Source: Rhizobium leguminosarum (GTDB lineage Bacteria; Pseudomonadota; Alphaproteobacteria; Rhizobiales; Rhizobiaceae). Taken from it: a stretch of 64,000 nucleotides of DNA. Numbering within the stretch: the stretch's first letter is position 1; each line of letters opens with the position of its first letter. A model generated the notes under the pieces. The model was given only the letters and a program-made list of their open reading frames with translations. It did no database searches and had not been told where the DNA came from. Positions 16,620 to 24,162 of this stretch are shown piece after piece. Made by a program: the position numbers and the translations under genes. Where the stretch lies: the NCBI RefSeq assembly GCF_002953715.1, contig NZ_CP025012.1:4637001-4701000 (forward strand), written 5' to 3'.

Positions 16620-17225
16620 TCATATCACCGTCCGCGCCCGAAGTGCTGCCGCAAGCGTGCCCTCGTCGAGATAGTCGAGCTCGCCGCCAACAGGCACGCC
16701 GTGCGCCAGGCGCGTGATCTTCACGTCGAGCCCCTGCAGCTGGTCGGTGATATAATGCGCCGTCGTCTGTCCTTCGACGGTGGCGTTGACCGCGATGATC
16801 AGTTCCCGGATGCCGCCTTCGCCGACCCGGTCGATCAACCCGCGAATATTGAGATCGTCGGGACCGACCCCGTCGAGCGGCGACAGCGTGCCGCCGAGCA
16901 CGTGATAGGCGGCGTTCATCGCGCCCGCCCGCTCCAGCGCCCAGAGATCCGAGACGTCCTCGACGACGATGATGACGGATTGATCGCGTTGCGTGTCGGT
17001 GCAGACAATGCAGGGATCGACCGTATCGACATTGCCGCAGCGCGAGCAGATCTTCACCTTGTCATAGGCCTCGCCCATCGCATTCGACAGCGGGCCGAGC
17101 AGCTGGTCCTTCTTCTTGATCAGATGCAGTGCCGCCCGGCGCGCCGAGCGCGGCCCAAGACCCGGCACCTTTGCCAGAAGCTGGATGAGTTTTTCGATTT
17201 CGGGGCCGGTGACTCGTTTTGCCAT
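16620..17225 (-). CDS. recR: Recombination mediator protein RecR
   Basis: The 201-residue protein has full RecR length. It works with RecF and RecO to load RecA on gapped DNA. It shows an N-terminal HhH segment (LAKVPGLGPRSARRAALHLI), a zinc module CSRC...CIVC near residues 58-73, and a Toprim domain (VIIVVEDVSDLWALE) from about 80. It commonly follows dnaX-ybaB; here a MOSC gene and an orphan gene separate it from ybaB by about 1.45 kb. recF is also in this window at 32268-33392. Confidence 0.96.
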   Translation of the reverse strand: MAKRVTGPEIEKLIQLLAKVPGLGPRSARRAALHLIKKKDQLLGPLSNAMGEAYDKVKICSRCGNVDTVDPCIVCTDTQRDQSVIIVVEDVSDLWALERAGAMNAAYHVLGGTLSPLDGVGPDDLNIRGLIDRVGEGGIRELIIAVNATVEGQTTAHYITDQLQGLDVKITRLAHGVPVGGELDYLDEGTLAAALRARTVI

Positions 17226-17282
17226 GCGCCGTTCTTAACTGATATGGAACGGAAACGGAATCGCGGAAGGATTGGCCATCCC

Positions 17283-17894
17283 ATGAAAATCCTGGCCTTG
17301 TGCACCGGCAATCCCGAAAGACTGCCGGGCAAGAGCTACAAGACCGGCATCTTCAAACATGCCGTCAACGGCGCGGTGATGATCGATGCCGAAGGTCTGG
17401 TCGGCGATGGGATCTGCAACCGCAAACACCATGGTGGCGTCGACCAGGCTGTTTATGTCGAGGGATCGCTGACGCTTGATTGGTGGGCCACGGAACTCGG
17501 CCGGCCGCACGAGCCTGGCACCTTCGGCGAAAACATGGTGATATCGGATCTCGACAATCGCGACGTCGCCGTCGGCGACCGCTTCGTCGTCGAAAATCTC
17601 ATCCTCGAAGTCACCGCATGCCGTATCCCTTGCGCGACCTTCGCCGCTAGGATGGCCGATCCGAAATTCGTCAAGCGCTATACCGTCGCCGCCCGTCCCG
17701 GCATCTATTGTCGCGTTATCCGGGGCGGTGTGGTCAAGACGGGAATGCCGGTGAGCCATCAACCCTTTGCGGGAGAGAAGGTGACGATGCCGGAGCTGAT
17801 GGAAACTTTCGGCCGGCGGCTTTCGGAGACGGATCGGGCGCGATATCTTGCCGCTCCAATTCACTACAAGCTGCGGGCCTTGCTGGAAGCGTAA
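17283..17894 (+). CDS. MOSC domain protein, YiiM-like
   Basis: The 203-residue protein has a MOSC beta-barrel: VGDGICNRKHHGGVDQAVYV in the N-terminal half and 'TACRIPCATFAARM', with the conserved Cys of the family, near residue 120. E. coli YiiM, its closest named relative by recall, is a molybdenum-dependent reductase of N-hydroxylated compounds. The start MKILALCTGN at 17283 follows AAGGAT. It lies on the plus strand between minus-strand recR and the orphan gene, interrupting the ybaB-recR order. Confidence 0.85.
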   Translation: MKILALCTGNPERLPGKSYKTGIFKHAVNGAVMIDAEGLVGDGICNRKHHGGVDQAVYVEGSLTLDWWATELGRPHEPGTFGENMVISDLDNRDVAVGDRFVVENLILEVTACRIPCATFAARMADPKFVKRYTVAARPGIYCRVIRGGVVKTGMPVSHQPFAGEKVTMPELMETFGRRLSETDRARYLAAPIHYKLRALLEA

Positions 17895-17946
17895 CGCTAA
17901 GAGCGGTTTCTACCGCAGCGCCATCATGTCGGCGTGGGCGCGCCAG

Positions 17947-18516
17947 TTATTTCAAGCACGGAACCCGCCGTACGAAAGGCGGCAACACGAACATGCCGTT
18001 ACGTTCGTCTTCGACCAGCAATGCCTTCCGCTCGACGTGGATATCCAAGTGCTTTCTGCACGCTAAGGAAAGAGCAGTCAATAAGCCGAATGCGATATGC
18101 GACGTTTCATGCTTTGTGGAAATCTCGGTGACGGGGATCACAAAGGCTATCTTTGTTGTCGGCGTATCCTGCTGCTGCTCCAACTCCTTGAGGCAGTCGT
18201 TAATCGCGGAACCAGGGGCACTTTTATTGGAGGAGGCCAAGGTCAAATCGCACATCGGAATGACATCGCTGCATATTACGGAGCCATCGATAGACCAGAC
18301 CAACTTAGATTTTCGCCAGGTTTCAAATCTTATCAGCTGGGCATAGAAGGGGTGTTCACCATCACGCACCTTGTAGAAAACCTTGGTGTCGTCGCCTGAA
18401 TCAAACTGGTCAAAGATATAAACAGGCTTGCTGGGATCGCACTGGCCTGCATTGACAGCCGTCGGCGCGGCCAGAGCAGCGGCGAGGCAAAGGCGAAAAA
18501 CGCCGGCGATCTTCAT
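17947..18516 (-). CDS. Hypothetical secreted protein, lower-GC orphan
   Basis: I do not recognise this 189-residue protein. It begins with a clear signal peptide (MKIAGVFRLCLAAALAAPTA, cleavage after VNA near 23) and the mature part has several cysteines, suggesting a periplasmic disulfide-bonded protein. The start at 18516 follows ATAAGG at 6-nt spacing; a longer frame to 18630 runs into a repeat. Base composition is visibly lower in GC than neighbours and codon use includes many A/T-ending codons, a sign of recent acquisition. It sits with a family-B repeat between ybaB and recR, which are normally adjacent. Confidence 0.65.
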   Translation of the reverse strand: MKIAGVFRLCLAAALAAPTAVNAGQCDPSKPVYIFDQFDSGDDTKVFYKVRDGEHPFYAQLIRFETWRKSKLVWSIDGSVICSDVIPMCDLTLASSNKSAPGSAINDCLKELEQQQDTPTTKIAFVIPVTEISTKHETSHIAFGLLTALSLACRKHLDIHVERKALLVEDERNGMFVLPPFVRRVPCLK

Positions 18517-18559
18517 GAAAAACCTTATGAGATCTATGAAATTAGTTGCCGAAAAATAT

Positions 18560-18657
18560 GAGAGCAATTCCAGCAAAAGTATAGCGCGGTTTTGCGCCGG
18601 GAATTGCTTGAAAACAAAGAGATAGAGCATTTCTGTCCGAAGAAAACGGAAATGCTC
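18560..18657. repeat. Intergenic mosaic repeat, family B (copy B2)
   Basis: About 98 bp starting AGAGCAATTCC, with core GCGGTTTTGCG and GGAATTGC, and ending in the hairpin AGCATTTC...GAAATGCTC. It is homologous to the copy at 26675. It lies just after ybaB and immediately upstream of the orphan gene. Confidence 0.75.
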
Positions 18658-18679
18658 GAAGGATCGAGCTATTCGCCCC

Positions 18680-19003
18680 TCAGAATGGCAGCTTGAAGCC
18701 GGGTGGGATCGGCAGGCCGGCCGTCAGCGCCTTGGTCTTTTCGGCGGCCAGCGCCTCGGCCTTGTCCTTGGCGTCCTTGTGGGCGGCGACGATCAGGTCT
18801 TCGAGGATCTCGACATCGTCTTCCTTGAACAGTGACGGATCGATCTTCAGGCTCTTCAGCTCGCCCTTGCCCGATATGACGACGGCGACGAGGCCGCCAC
18901 CTGCCTTACCTTCAGCCGTGAGCTCGGCGATCTCCGCCTGCATCTGCTCCATCTTGGCCTGCATTTCCTTGACTTTGCCCATCATACCCATGATGTCGCG
19001 CAT
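18680..19003 (-). CDS. Nucleoid-associated protein, YbaB/EbfC family
   Basis: The 107-residue protein has the YbaB fold: an N-terminal helix rich in Met/Lys/Gln (MMGKVKEMQAKMEQMQAEIA), a central strand GGGLVAVVISGKGELKSLKI and a C-terminal helix ending PGFKLPF. It binds DNA as a dimer and is usually encoded between dnaX and recR. Here it follows dnaX after 21 nt, surely co-transcribed, while recR is displaced downstream. Confidence 0.94.
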   Translation of the reverse strand: MRDIMGMMGKVKEMQAKMEQMQAEIAELTAEGKAGGGLVAVVISGKGELKSLKIDPSLFKEDDVEILEDLIVAAHKDAKDKAEALAAEKTKALTAGLPIPPGFKLPF

Positions 19004-19024
19004 CGTCTCGCTCCTTGTTGAAAC

Positions 19025-20902
19025 CTAGAATTCTATATCGTCGCCGGGCAGGATGTCACCTTCCTCGGATTCAGCGGCGGCCGGCGGCGTCGCCTCGCCT
19101 TCCTCCTCCGGTTCGGGCGCCCGTACGCGCACGTCGATGATCTTGGCACCCGGAAAATGCGCAAGGATTGCCGCCACGTCAGGGTCCTGGCGCGCGTCGA
19201 TCACATGCTGTTCCCGGGTCCTGGCCTCCGCTTCGACAAGCGTCGGCTGGCCCTCGTCGCGGCTGAGGCTGACGATCCAGTGGATGCCGGTCCATTCCTT
19301 CAGCTTGACGGCAAGCTCGTTGAGCAGCGTCGTCGGCGCACCGGGAGCCAGGCTGACGTCGAGCCGGCCGGCTTCAATCCGGACGGGGCGCAGGAAGGTG
19401 CGCACCATCGCCTTCAGCTTCGGATCGCGTTTCTCGGTGGCGAGGTTGACGATATCATTGACCGAATTGACCGGGACGAGCGGCTTCAGGGCTTCCGCCG
19501 GCTTTGGCTCGATCCGCCCGACAGACATGGTCTCGGGCTGGCTGCTCGGCACGGCACGCAGCATCGCCACCGGCGCGGAAGGCTGTGGCGGGCTCGGTGC
19601 GGTTTCCGCGGCACGCGCCACGACACTGTTCTGATAGGAAACCCGTGTCCCGTTGCCGCCGCCATTGCCGGACGGCGGAGCCGCGGGCCGGGGGCCGGCA
19701 TTGTCGCCGGTAAATTCGGCAAGCCGCCGCGCTGCGTCTTCGGGCGCCGGCAGATGCGCGGCATGTGCAAGCCGGATCAGCACCATCTCGGCTGCCCCTG
19801 CCGTCCGCGACGAGCCTTCCGTTTCCGGAATGCCCTTGAGCAGCATCTGCCAGATGCGCGACAGCGTCGTCACCGCAACGCCCTTGGCGAATTCCGCCGC
19901 CTTGGTGCGCTCGACCTCGCTGAGCGAAGGGTCGTTGGCCGCATCAGGCACATATTTCAGCCGCGTCACCAGATGGGTGAAATCGGCAAGATCGGTCAGC
20001 ACCACCACCGGATTGGCGCCGGCTTCGTATTGGTTCTGGAATTCGCCGAGTGCGGCGGCCACATCGCCTTTGACGATATGCTGGAAGAGATCGACGATCC
20101 GGGCGCGGTCGGCAAGGCCGAGCATGCCGCGCACGGCTTCCGCCTGCACGACGCCCGCGCCATGGGCGATCGCCTGGTCGAGCAGCGACAGGCCGTCGCG
20201 CGCCGAGCCTTCGGCAGCACGCGCGATCATCGCCAGCGCGTCGGCTTCCGCCTCGATGCCTTCCTTTGCCGCGATCGTCGTGAACAGCCCGACGAGATCG
20301 GAGGCGCTGATGCGGCGCAGGTCGAAACGCTGGCAGCGCGACAGCACGGTGATCGGCACCTTGCGGATCTCGGTGGTGGCGAAGATGAACTTCACATGCT
20401 CCGGCGGCTCTTCCAGCGTCTTCAACAGGCCGTTGAAGGCCTGCGTCGACAGCATATGCACTTCGTCGATGATATAGACCTTGTAGCGCGCCGAAACCGG
20501 CCGGTAGCGCACCTGCTCGATGATCTCGCGGATATCGTCGATACCGGTGTGGGAGGCGGCATCCATCTCGATCACGTCGACATGGCGGCCTTCCATGATC
20601 GCCTGGCAATGCTCGCCTGGCGTGCGAAGGTCGATCGTCGGCTTGTCGATTTCCGATGTCTTGTAGTTCAACGCCCGCGCCAGGATGCGCGCCGTCGTCG
20701 TCTTGCCGACACCGCGCACACCGGTCAGCATATAGGCCTGCGCGATGCGGCCGGTTTCGAAGGCGTTGGTGAGGGTGCGGACCATCGGCTCCTGGCCGAC
20801 CATCAAGTCCGTGAAATCCTTGGGGCGGTATTTGCGAGCCAGCACCCGGTATCCGGTGCCCGTCGAGGCGGCATCTTTTGATTGTCGCTCGGTGTCGCTC
20901 AT
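19025..20902 (-). CDS. dnaX: DNA polymerase III subunit tau/gamma
   Basis: The 625-residue clamp-loader ATPase has Walker A GVRGVGKTTTAR near residue 60, Walker B IIDEVHML near 125, sensor 1 TTEIRKVPITVLSRCQRFDL, the domain III region, a Pro-rich linker and a C-terminal tau-type domain. The start MSDTERQSKD at 20902 was chosen because upstream sequence is the SRP RNA gene. The four zinc cysteines usual between Walker A and B (near residues 70-100) are mostly absent: only one Cys (GEHCQAIMEG) remains. No obvious slippery frameshift site was noted. It heads dnaX-ybaB. Confidence 0.95.
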   Translation of the reverse strand: MSDTERQSKDAASTGTGYRVLARKYRPKDFTDLMVGQEPMVRTLTNAFETGRIAQAYMLTGVRGVGKTTTARILARALNYKTSEIDKPTIDLRTPGEHCQAIMEGRHVDVIEMDAASHTGIDDIREIIEQVRYRPVSARYKVYIIDEVHMLSTQAFNGLLKTLEEPPEHVKFIFATTEIRKVPITVLSRCQRFDLRRISASDLVGLFTTIAAKEGIEAEADALAMIARAAEGSARDGLSLLDQAIAHGAGVVQAEAVRGMLGLADRARIVDLFQHIVKGDVAAALGEFQNQYEAGANPVVVLTDLADFTHLVTRLKYVPDAANDPSLSEVERTKAAEFAKGVAVTTLSRIWQMLLKGIPETEGSSRTAGAAEMVLIRLAHAAHLPAPEDAARRLAEFTGDNAGPRPAAPPSGNGGGNGTRVSYQNSVVARAAETAPSPPQPSAPVAMLRAVPSSQPETMSVGRIEPKPAEALKPLVPVNSVNDIVNLATEKRDPKLKAMVRTFLRPVRIEAGRLDVSLAPGAPTTLLNELAVKLKEWTGIHWIVSLSRDEGQPTLVEAEARTREQHVIDARQDPDVAAILAHFPGAKIIDVRVRAPEPEEEGEATPPAAAESEEGDILPGDDIEF

Positions 20903-20946
20903 CGCCCTGCTTGTCGCCCGGATCGTCGGGCACTTCGTGGAGAGAA

Positions 20947-21048
20947 GGTGGGAGGCTGGCACGATGACCCGTGCCGGGCTCGTTAGGGCTGCTTCCTTCC
21001 GGACCTGACCCGGTTGGCGAGTGGCTCGTCCACCACCAACCTCCCGGA
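20947..21048 (-). ncRNA. ffs: Signal recognition particle RNA (4.5S, small bacterial type)
   Basis: On the minus strand the segment contains the conserved SRP core GGTCAGGTCCGGAAGGAAGC followed by AGCCCTAA, the universal asymmetric loop and tetraloop region bound by Ffh. The ends pair (GGGAGGTTGG with CCAGCCTCCC), giving a single hairpin of about 97-100 nt without an Alu domain. Ends are set by the pairing and may be off by a few bases. It lies just upstream of dnaX, an arrangement common in bacteria. Confidence 0.95.
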
Positions 21049-21133
21049 TGCACATATCGGCAATATCGTCATCAAAAGCAAGCCAACATGCAAAAAAACT
21101 GCTAGTCGTTGGAAAACATGAGGAGAATGCCCT

Positions 21134-21544
21134 TTGAAAGGTTTCGCGCTCGACCCTCGGCTGGAAAACGACAGCGTCAGCATCATGGTCACCGGTCTCT
21201 GCGATCTGAGATTGTCGAGGGATGGCCGCTGGCCCTGGCTCATTCTCGTGCCGCGCCGGGCTGGGATCACGGAAATCTTCGAGCTGACGCCGCTCGACCA
21301 GGTGCTGCTTGCCTTCGAGACGGAGCTGGTCGCTAAGGCGCTGAAGGAGATCACCGGCGCGACAAAAATCAATGTCGGGGCTCTTGGCAATATCGTCCGC
21401 CAGCTTCATGTTCATGTCATTGCCCGCTTCGAAGGCGATGCGAACTGGCCGGGTCCCGTCTGGGGCTTTGGGCGCGCGGAGCCCTACGAGGACGGAAAGA
21501 GAGACGAACTTATAGCGAAGCTGCGGGAAGCCCTTTCATCATGA
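21134..21544 (+). CDS. HIT family nucleotide hydrolase
   Basis: The 136-residue protein has the histidine-triad motif as RQLHVHVIAR near residue 97, within a compact HIT domain (DLRLSRDGRWPWLILVPRR at the start). HIT proteins hydrolyse or transfer nucleoside phosphates. The motif has two closely spaced His plus a third upstream position that is less clear. It starts with TTG at 21134, supported by AGGAGA seven bases upstream; no in-frame ATG is suitable. Its stop overlaps the nudC start (ATGA), so the two nucleotide-processing enzymes are translationally coupled. Confidence 0.85.
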   Translation: MKGFALDPRLENDSVSIMVTGLCDLRLSRDGRWPWLILVPRRAGITEIFELTPLDQVLLAFETELVAKALKEITGATKINVGALGNIVRQLHVHVIARFEGDANWPGPVWGFGRAEPYEDGKRDELIAKLREALSS

Positions 21545-22500
21545 GTCATTCGCTTTTCGATTCGGATGTGCCGCATCCGGAACCCAGCAATCTCACGGCC
21601 TTTGCCGCCAACGACCTCAATCGCGATTCCGAACATCGCGATGAACAATCCGTCGAAAAGGCGCTGGCTAAGGAAGGCACCCATATCTTCGCCTTCGCGG
21701 GGGATAAGCTGGTGCTGAAGCATGACGGCCAGGTGCTCGACCCGCTCTTTGCCCGCTATGAGCTGCAGGGATTGCAGCCGGATTGGGATGAAACGGTGCT
21801 TCTCGGCTACCGCAAGACCGGCGAGCCGCGCCTTGCCGTTCCCGTCGGCATCGATGTCGACGACCTTACCAGCCAGTACAAGCCTGCCGACGGCCGCACG
21901 CTGTTTCGCGAAATGCTGATCGACGAAGTGTTGCTCGGCGAATTCGCCCAGGCCGCAAGCCTCATCCGCTGGAACGGCGACAACCGCTTCTGCGGCCGCT
22001 GCGGCTCGGCAATGGAGATCCATATCGGCGGCTACAAGCGTGTCTGCGCCGCCTGCGAGCACATGATCTTCCCCCGCACCGATCCCGTCGTCATCATGCT
22101 GACGGTCGATGAGCAGCGCGACCTCTGCCTGCTCGGCCGCAGCCCGCATTTCGCGCCGGGCATGTATTCCTGTCTTGCCGGCTTCCTCGAACCCGGCGAG
22201 ACCATCGAGAACGCCGTGCGTCGCGAAACGCTGGAGGAATCGGGCATCCGCACCGGCCGCATCCGCTACCACGCCTCGCAGCCCTGGCCGATGCCGCATT
22301 CCCTGATGATCGGTTGTTACGCCGAGGCGAAATCCACCGAAATCAGCCGCGACGAGACGGAACTGGAGGATTGTCGCTGGTTCACCCGCGAGGAAACGAT
22401 CGAGATGCTGGAACGCCCGAGCGCGACAGGCAAGGCCTCGCCGCCGAAAGGGGCGATCGCCCATCGCCTGATGCGCGACTGGGTGGAGTGGAAGCGGTAG
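21541..22500 (+). CDS. nudC: NAD(+) diphosphatase NudC (Nudix)
   Basis: The 319-residue enzyme splits NADH/NAD into NMN and AMP and, in E. coli, removes NAD caps from RNA. A zinc ribbon CGRCG...CAAC (about residues 151-172) precedes the Nudix box GFLEPGETIENAVRRETLEE near 220. The NudC-specific SQPWPMPHSLM follows near 250. All Nudix Glu ligands are present. It overlaps the HIT gene by 4 bp; the WYL regulator starts 4 nt after its stop. Confidence 0.94.
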   Translation: MSHSLFDSDVPHPEPSNLTAFAANDLNRDSEHRDEQSVEKALAKEGTHIFAFAGDKLVLKHDGQVLDPLFARYELQGLQPDWDETVLLGYRKTGEPRLAVPVGIDVDDLTSQYKPADGRTLFREMLIDEVLLGEFAQAASLIRWNGDNRFCGRCGSAMEIHIGGYKRVCAACEHMIFPRTDPVVIMLTVDEQRDLCLLGRSPHFAPGMYSCLAGFLEPGETIENAVRRETLEESGIRTGRIRYHASQPWPMPHSLMIGCYAEAKSTEISRDETELEDCRWFTREETIEMLERPSATGKASPPKGAIAHRLMRDWVEWKR

Positions 22501-22504
22501 CGTC

Positions 22505-23200
22505 ATGCCGGTCGCCCGCTCAGAACGGCTGCTGACGCTGCTCCAGACGCTCCGGCGTTACCGGCGGCCGGTGACTGGCACGGTGCTGGCACAAGAGACC
22601 GGGGTGAGCCTGCGCACGCTCTATCGCGATATTGCCAGCCTGCAGGCCCAGGGCGCGATGATCGAAGGCGAAGCCGGCATCGGTTATGTGCTGAAGCCCG
22701 GCTTCATGCTGCCGCCGATGATGTTTTCCGAAGAAGAGCTGGAGGCATTGGTGCTCGGCTCGCGCTGGGTGGCCCGCGCCGCCGAGCCGCGCCTTGCCGG
22801 CGCCGGCGCCGACGCGCTGGCCAAGATTGCCGCCGTGCTGCCGGCCGATATGCGAGAGATGATCGATTCGGCAGCACTTTTCGTCGGTCCCAAACGCAGG
22901 GACGAGGACAAGGCTGACGTCTCGGCCATCCGCAGGGCGATCCGCCTGGAGCGTATCCTCGAACTGCATTATGGCGACGAGCAGGGCCGTATCTCGCGCC
23001 GCCGCGTCTGGCCTTTCGGGCTCGGCTATTACGAGCATGTGCGGGTCCTCATGGCCTGGTGCGAACTGCGCCAGGATTTTCGCCATTTCCGCACCGATCG
23101 CATCATCGACATGGCCTTGCACGAGGTGCGTTATCCGCGCCGCCGCACGGTGCTCCTCAAGGAATGGCGCGAGACGCAGGACGTGCCGATGGAGAACTGA
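22505..23200 (+). CDS. WYL-domain transcriptional regulator, YafY-like
   Basis: The 231-residue regulator has an N-terminal HTH_11 domain (about residues 1-60: SERLLTLLQTLRRYR, TGVSLRTLYRDIASLQAQGA) and a WYL domain in the C-terminal half with LHYGDEQGRISRRRVWPFGL. The WYL domain is thought to bind a ligand; family members act mainly as repressors or activators of adjacent genes. It is 4 nt downstream of nudC. Two identical-spacing 23-bp dyads, at 23204-23226 and 23705-23727, precede the next two genes and are likely binding sites for it (inference). Confidence 0.88.
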   Translation: MPVARSERLLTLLQTLRRYRRPVTGTVLAQETGVSLRTLYRDIASLQAQGAMIEGEAGIGYVLKPGFMLPPMMFSEEELEALVLGSRWVARAAEPRLAGAGADALAKIAAVLPADMREMIDSAALFVGPKRRDEDKADVSAIRRAIRLERILELHYGDEQGRISRRRVWPFGLGYYEHVRVLMAWCELRQDFRHFRTDRIIDMALHEVRYPRRRTVLLKEWRETQDVPMEN

Positions 23201-23203
23201 ACG

Positions 23204-23226
23204 CTGCTGCCATAAACTGTCAGCAG
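23204..23226. promoter_or_regulatory. Candidate operator of the WYL regulator (site 1)
   Basis: Dyad CTGCTGCCA-N5-TGTCAGCAG, starting 4 nt after the regulator's stop and 46 nt before the ATG at 23273. The same 23-bp dyad recurs at 23705. Confidence 0.6.
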
Positions 23227-23272
23227 GAGGGGTTATTATCAGTACCAATCCAACAGGAAAGGAGAACTGATC

Positions 23273-23533
23273 ATGGTAATGCCTCCAGCCATTCATTTCG
23301 CGAACGACCGTTTTGCTGCCGAGTCCTTTGCCGATGTCATTTCGGCCGAGACTTTTGCCGATGTCCGCCAGTCAGCGCGCTCCGGCCTGCTGGACTTGTT
23401 GATGAACTTTTTCCGATTTCGCAGGGGAGACCGCACCAGCCTCGACCTTGAAACAACCCCGGACTACCTGAAGCGCGACCTTGGCTTCATGGATGGACGC
23501 GACCCGCATTGCGAGGACCGTTTCCCGCGCTAA
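23273..23533 (+). CDS. Small DUF1127-like protein
   Basis: The 86-residue protein has a strong ribosome-binding site (GGAAAGGAGAACTGATC before the ATG). Its C-terminal part, TTPDYLKRDLGFMDGRDP, resembles the DUF1127 pattern (xxxxLLRDIGLxRxD), preceded by an amphipathic segment LLDLLMNFFRFRRGDR. Small DUF1127 proteins in rhizobia and Brucella have roles in RNA turnover and metabolism; none can be assigned here. The TAA stop is the first triplet of the family-A repeat TAAAGC, so the reading frame may originally have ended elsewhere. A candidate WYL operator lies upstream. Confidence 0.7.
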   Translation: MVMPPAIHFANDRFAAESFADVISAETFADVRQSARSGLLDLLMNFFRFRRGDRTSLDLETTPDYLKRDLGFMDGRDPHCEDRFPR

Positions 23534-23635
23534 AGCATGTCGCGCAAAAGTGTGCCGCGTTTTTGCGACAACGACATGCGTAAAAACAAAGACCTAAAGC
23601 GCCAGGAGCGAATCTGAAGATCGCGACCGCTTTAG
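23531..23635. repeat. Intergenic mosaic repeat, family A (copy A2)
   Basis: TAAAGCATGTCGCGCAAAAG at the left, GCTTTAG at the right. Its first three bases form the stop codon of the preceding gene. Confidence 0.88.
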
Positions 23636-23704
23636 GCCACCCTGGCCTTATCAACATTCCACCCGACGAGAACGGGGCGTTGCGATCGCTGCGCCCTCTG
23701 CACT

Positions 23705-23727
23705 CTGCTGCCATTTATTGTCAGCAG
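23705..23727. promoter_or_regulatory. Candidate operator of the WYL regulator (site 2)
   Basis: Dyad CTGCTGCCA-N5-TGTCAGCAG, same half-sites and spacing as site 1, 43 nt before the ATG of the VOC gene at 23770. Confidence 0.6.
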
Positions 23728-23769
23728 GTGATTCTGGCGGCCCCATTCTACAACAACGGGAGAACCGAA

Positions 23770-24138
23770 ATGACCAGCCCTAATCTCATTATTCTTTACG
23801 TCAAGGACCCAGGTGAAAGCGCGAGCTTCTACCGGAACCTGCTCAATCGCGAACCGGCCGTGGAAGCGCCGAATTTCGTCGCTTTTCCGCTTGAGGGCGG
23901 CTTCACACTCGGCCTTTGGCGGCGCAGCAAGGTCGAGCCGCAGCCCTCCGCCATCGGCAATCGAGGCGAAGTGGCCTTCATGGTCGAAGGAGAAAATGCC
24001 GTCGCCAGGCATTATGAAGACTGGCGCCAGCGCGGTCTGCCGATCGCCCAGGAACTGACCGAACTGGATTTCGGCCCGACCTTCGTCGTGCTCGATCCGG
24101 ATGGGCATCGGCTGCGTGTCTGTGAGCCGGATAAATAA
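23770..24138 (+). CDS. VOC superfamily (glyoxalase/bleomycin-resistance-like) protein
   Basis: The 122-residue protein has one VOC module of paired beta-alpha-beta-beta-beta units: PNLIILYVKDPGESASFYRN at the start and 'GPTFVVLDPDGHRLRVCEP' at the end. Metal ligands of true glyoxalases are not obvious, so it may bind or modify a small molecule or act as a resistance protein. The start at 23770 follows GGGAGAA. It shares an upstream dyad with the DUF1127-like gene, suggesting control by the adjacent WYL regulator. Confidence 0.85.
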   Translation: MTSPNLIILYVKDPGESASFYRNLLNREPAVEAPNFVAFPLEGGFTLGLWRRSKVEPQPSAIGNRGEVAFMVEGENAVARHYEDWRQRGLPIAQELTELDFGPTFVVLDPDGHRLRVCEPDK

Positions 24139-24162
24139 TTCAGGCGACTTGCGGGGCTTGCC

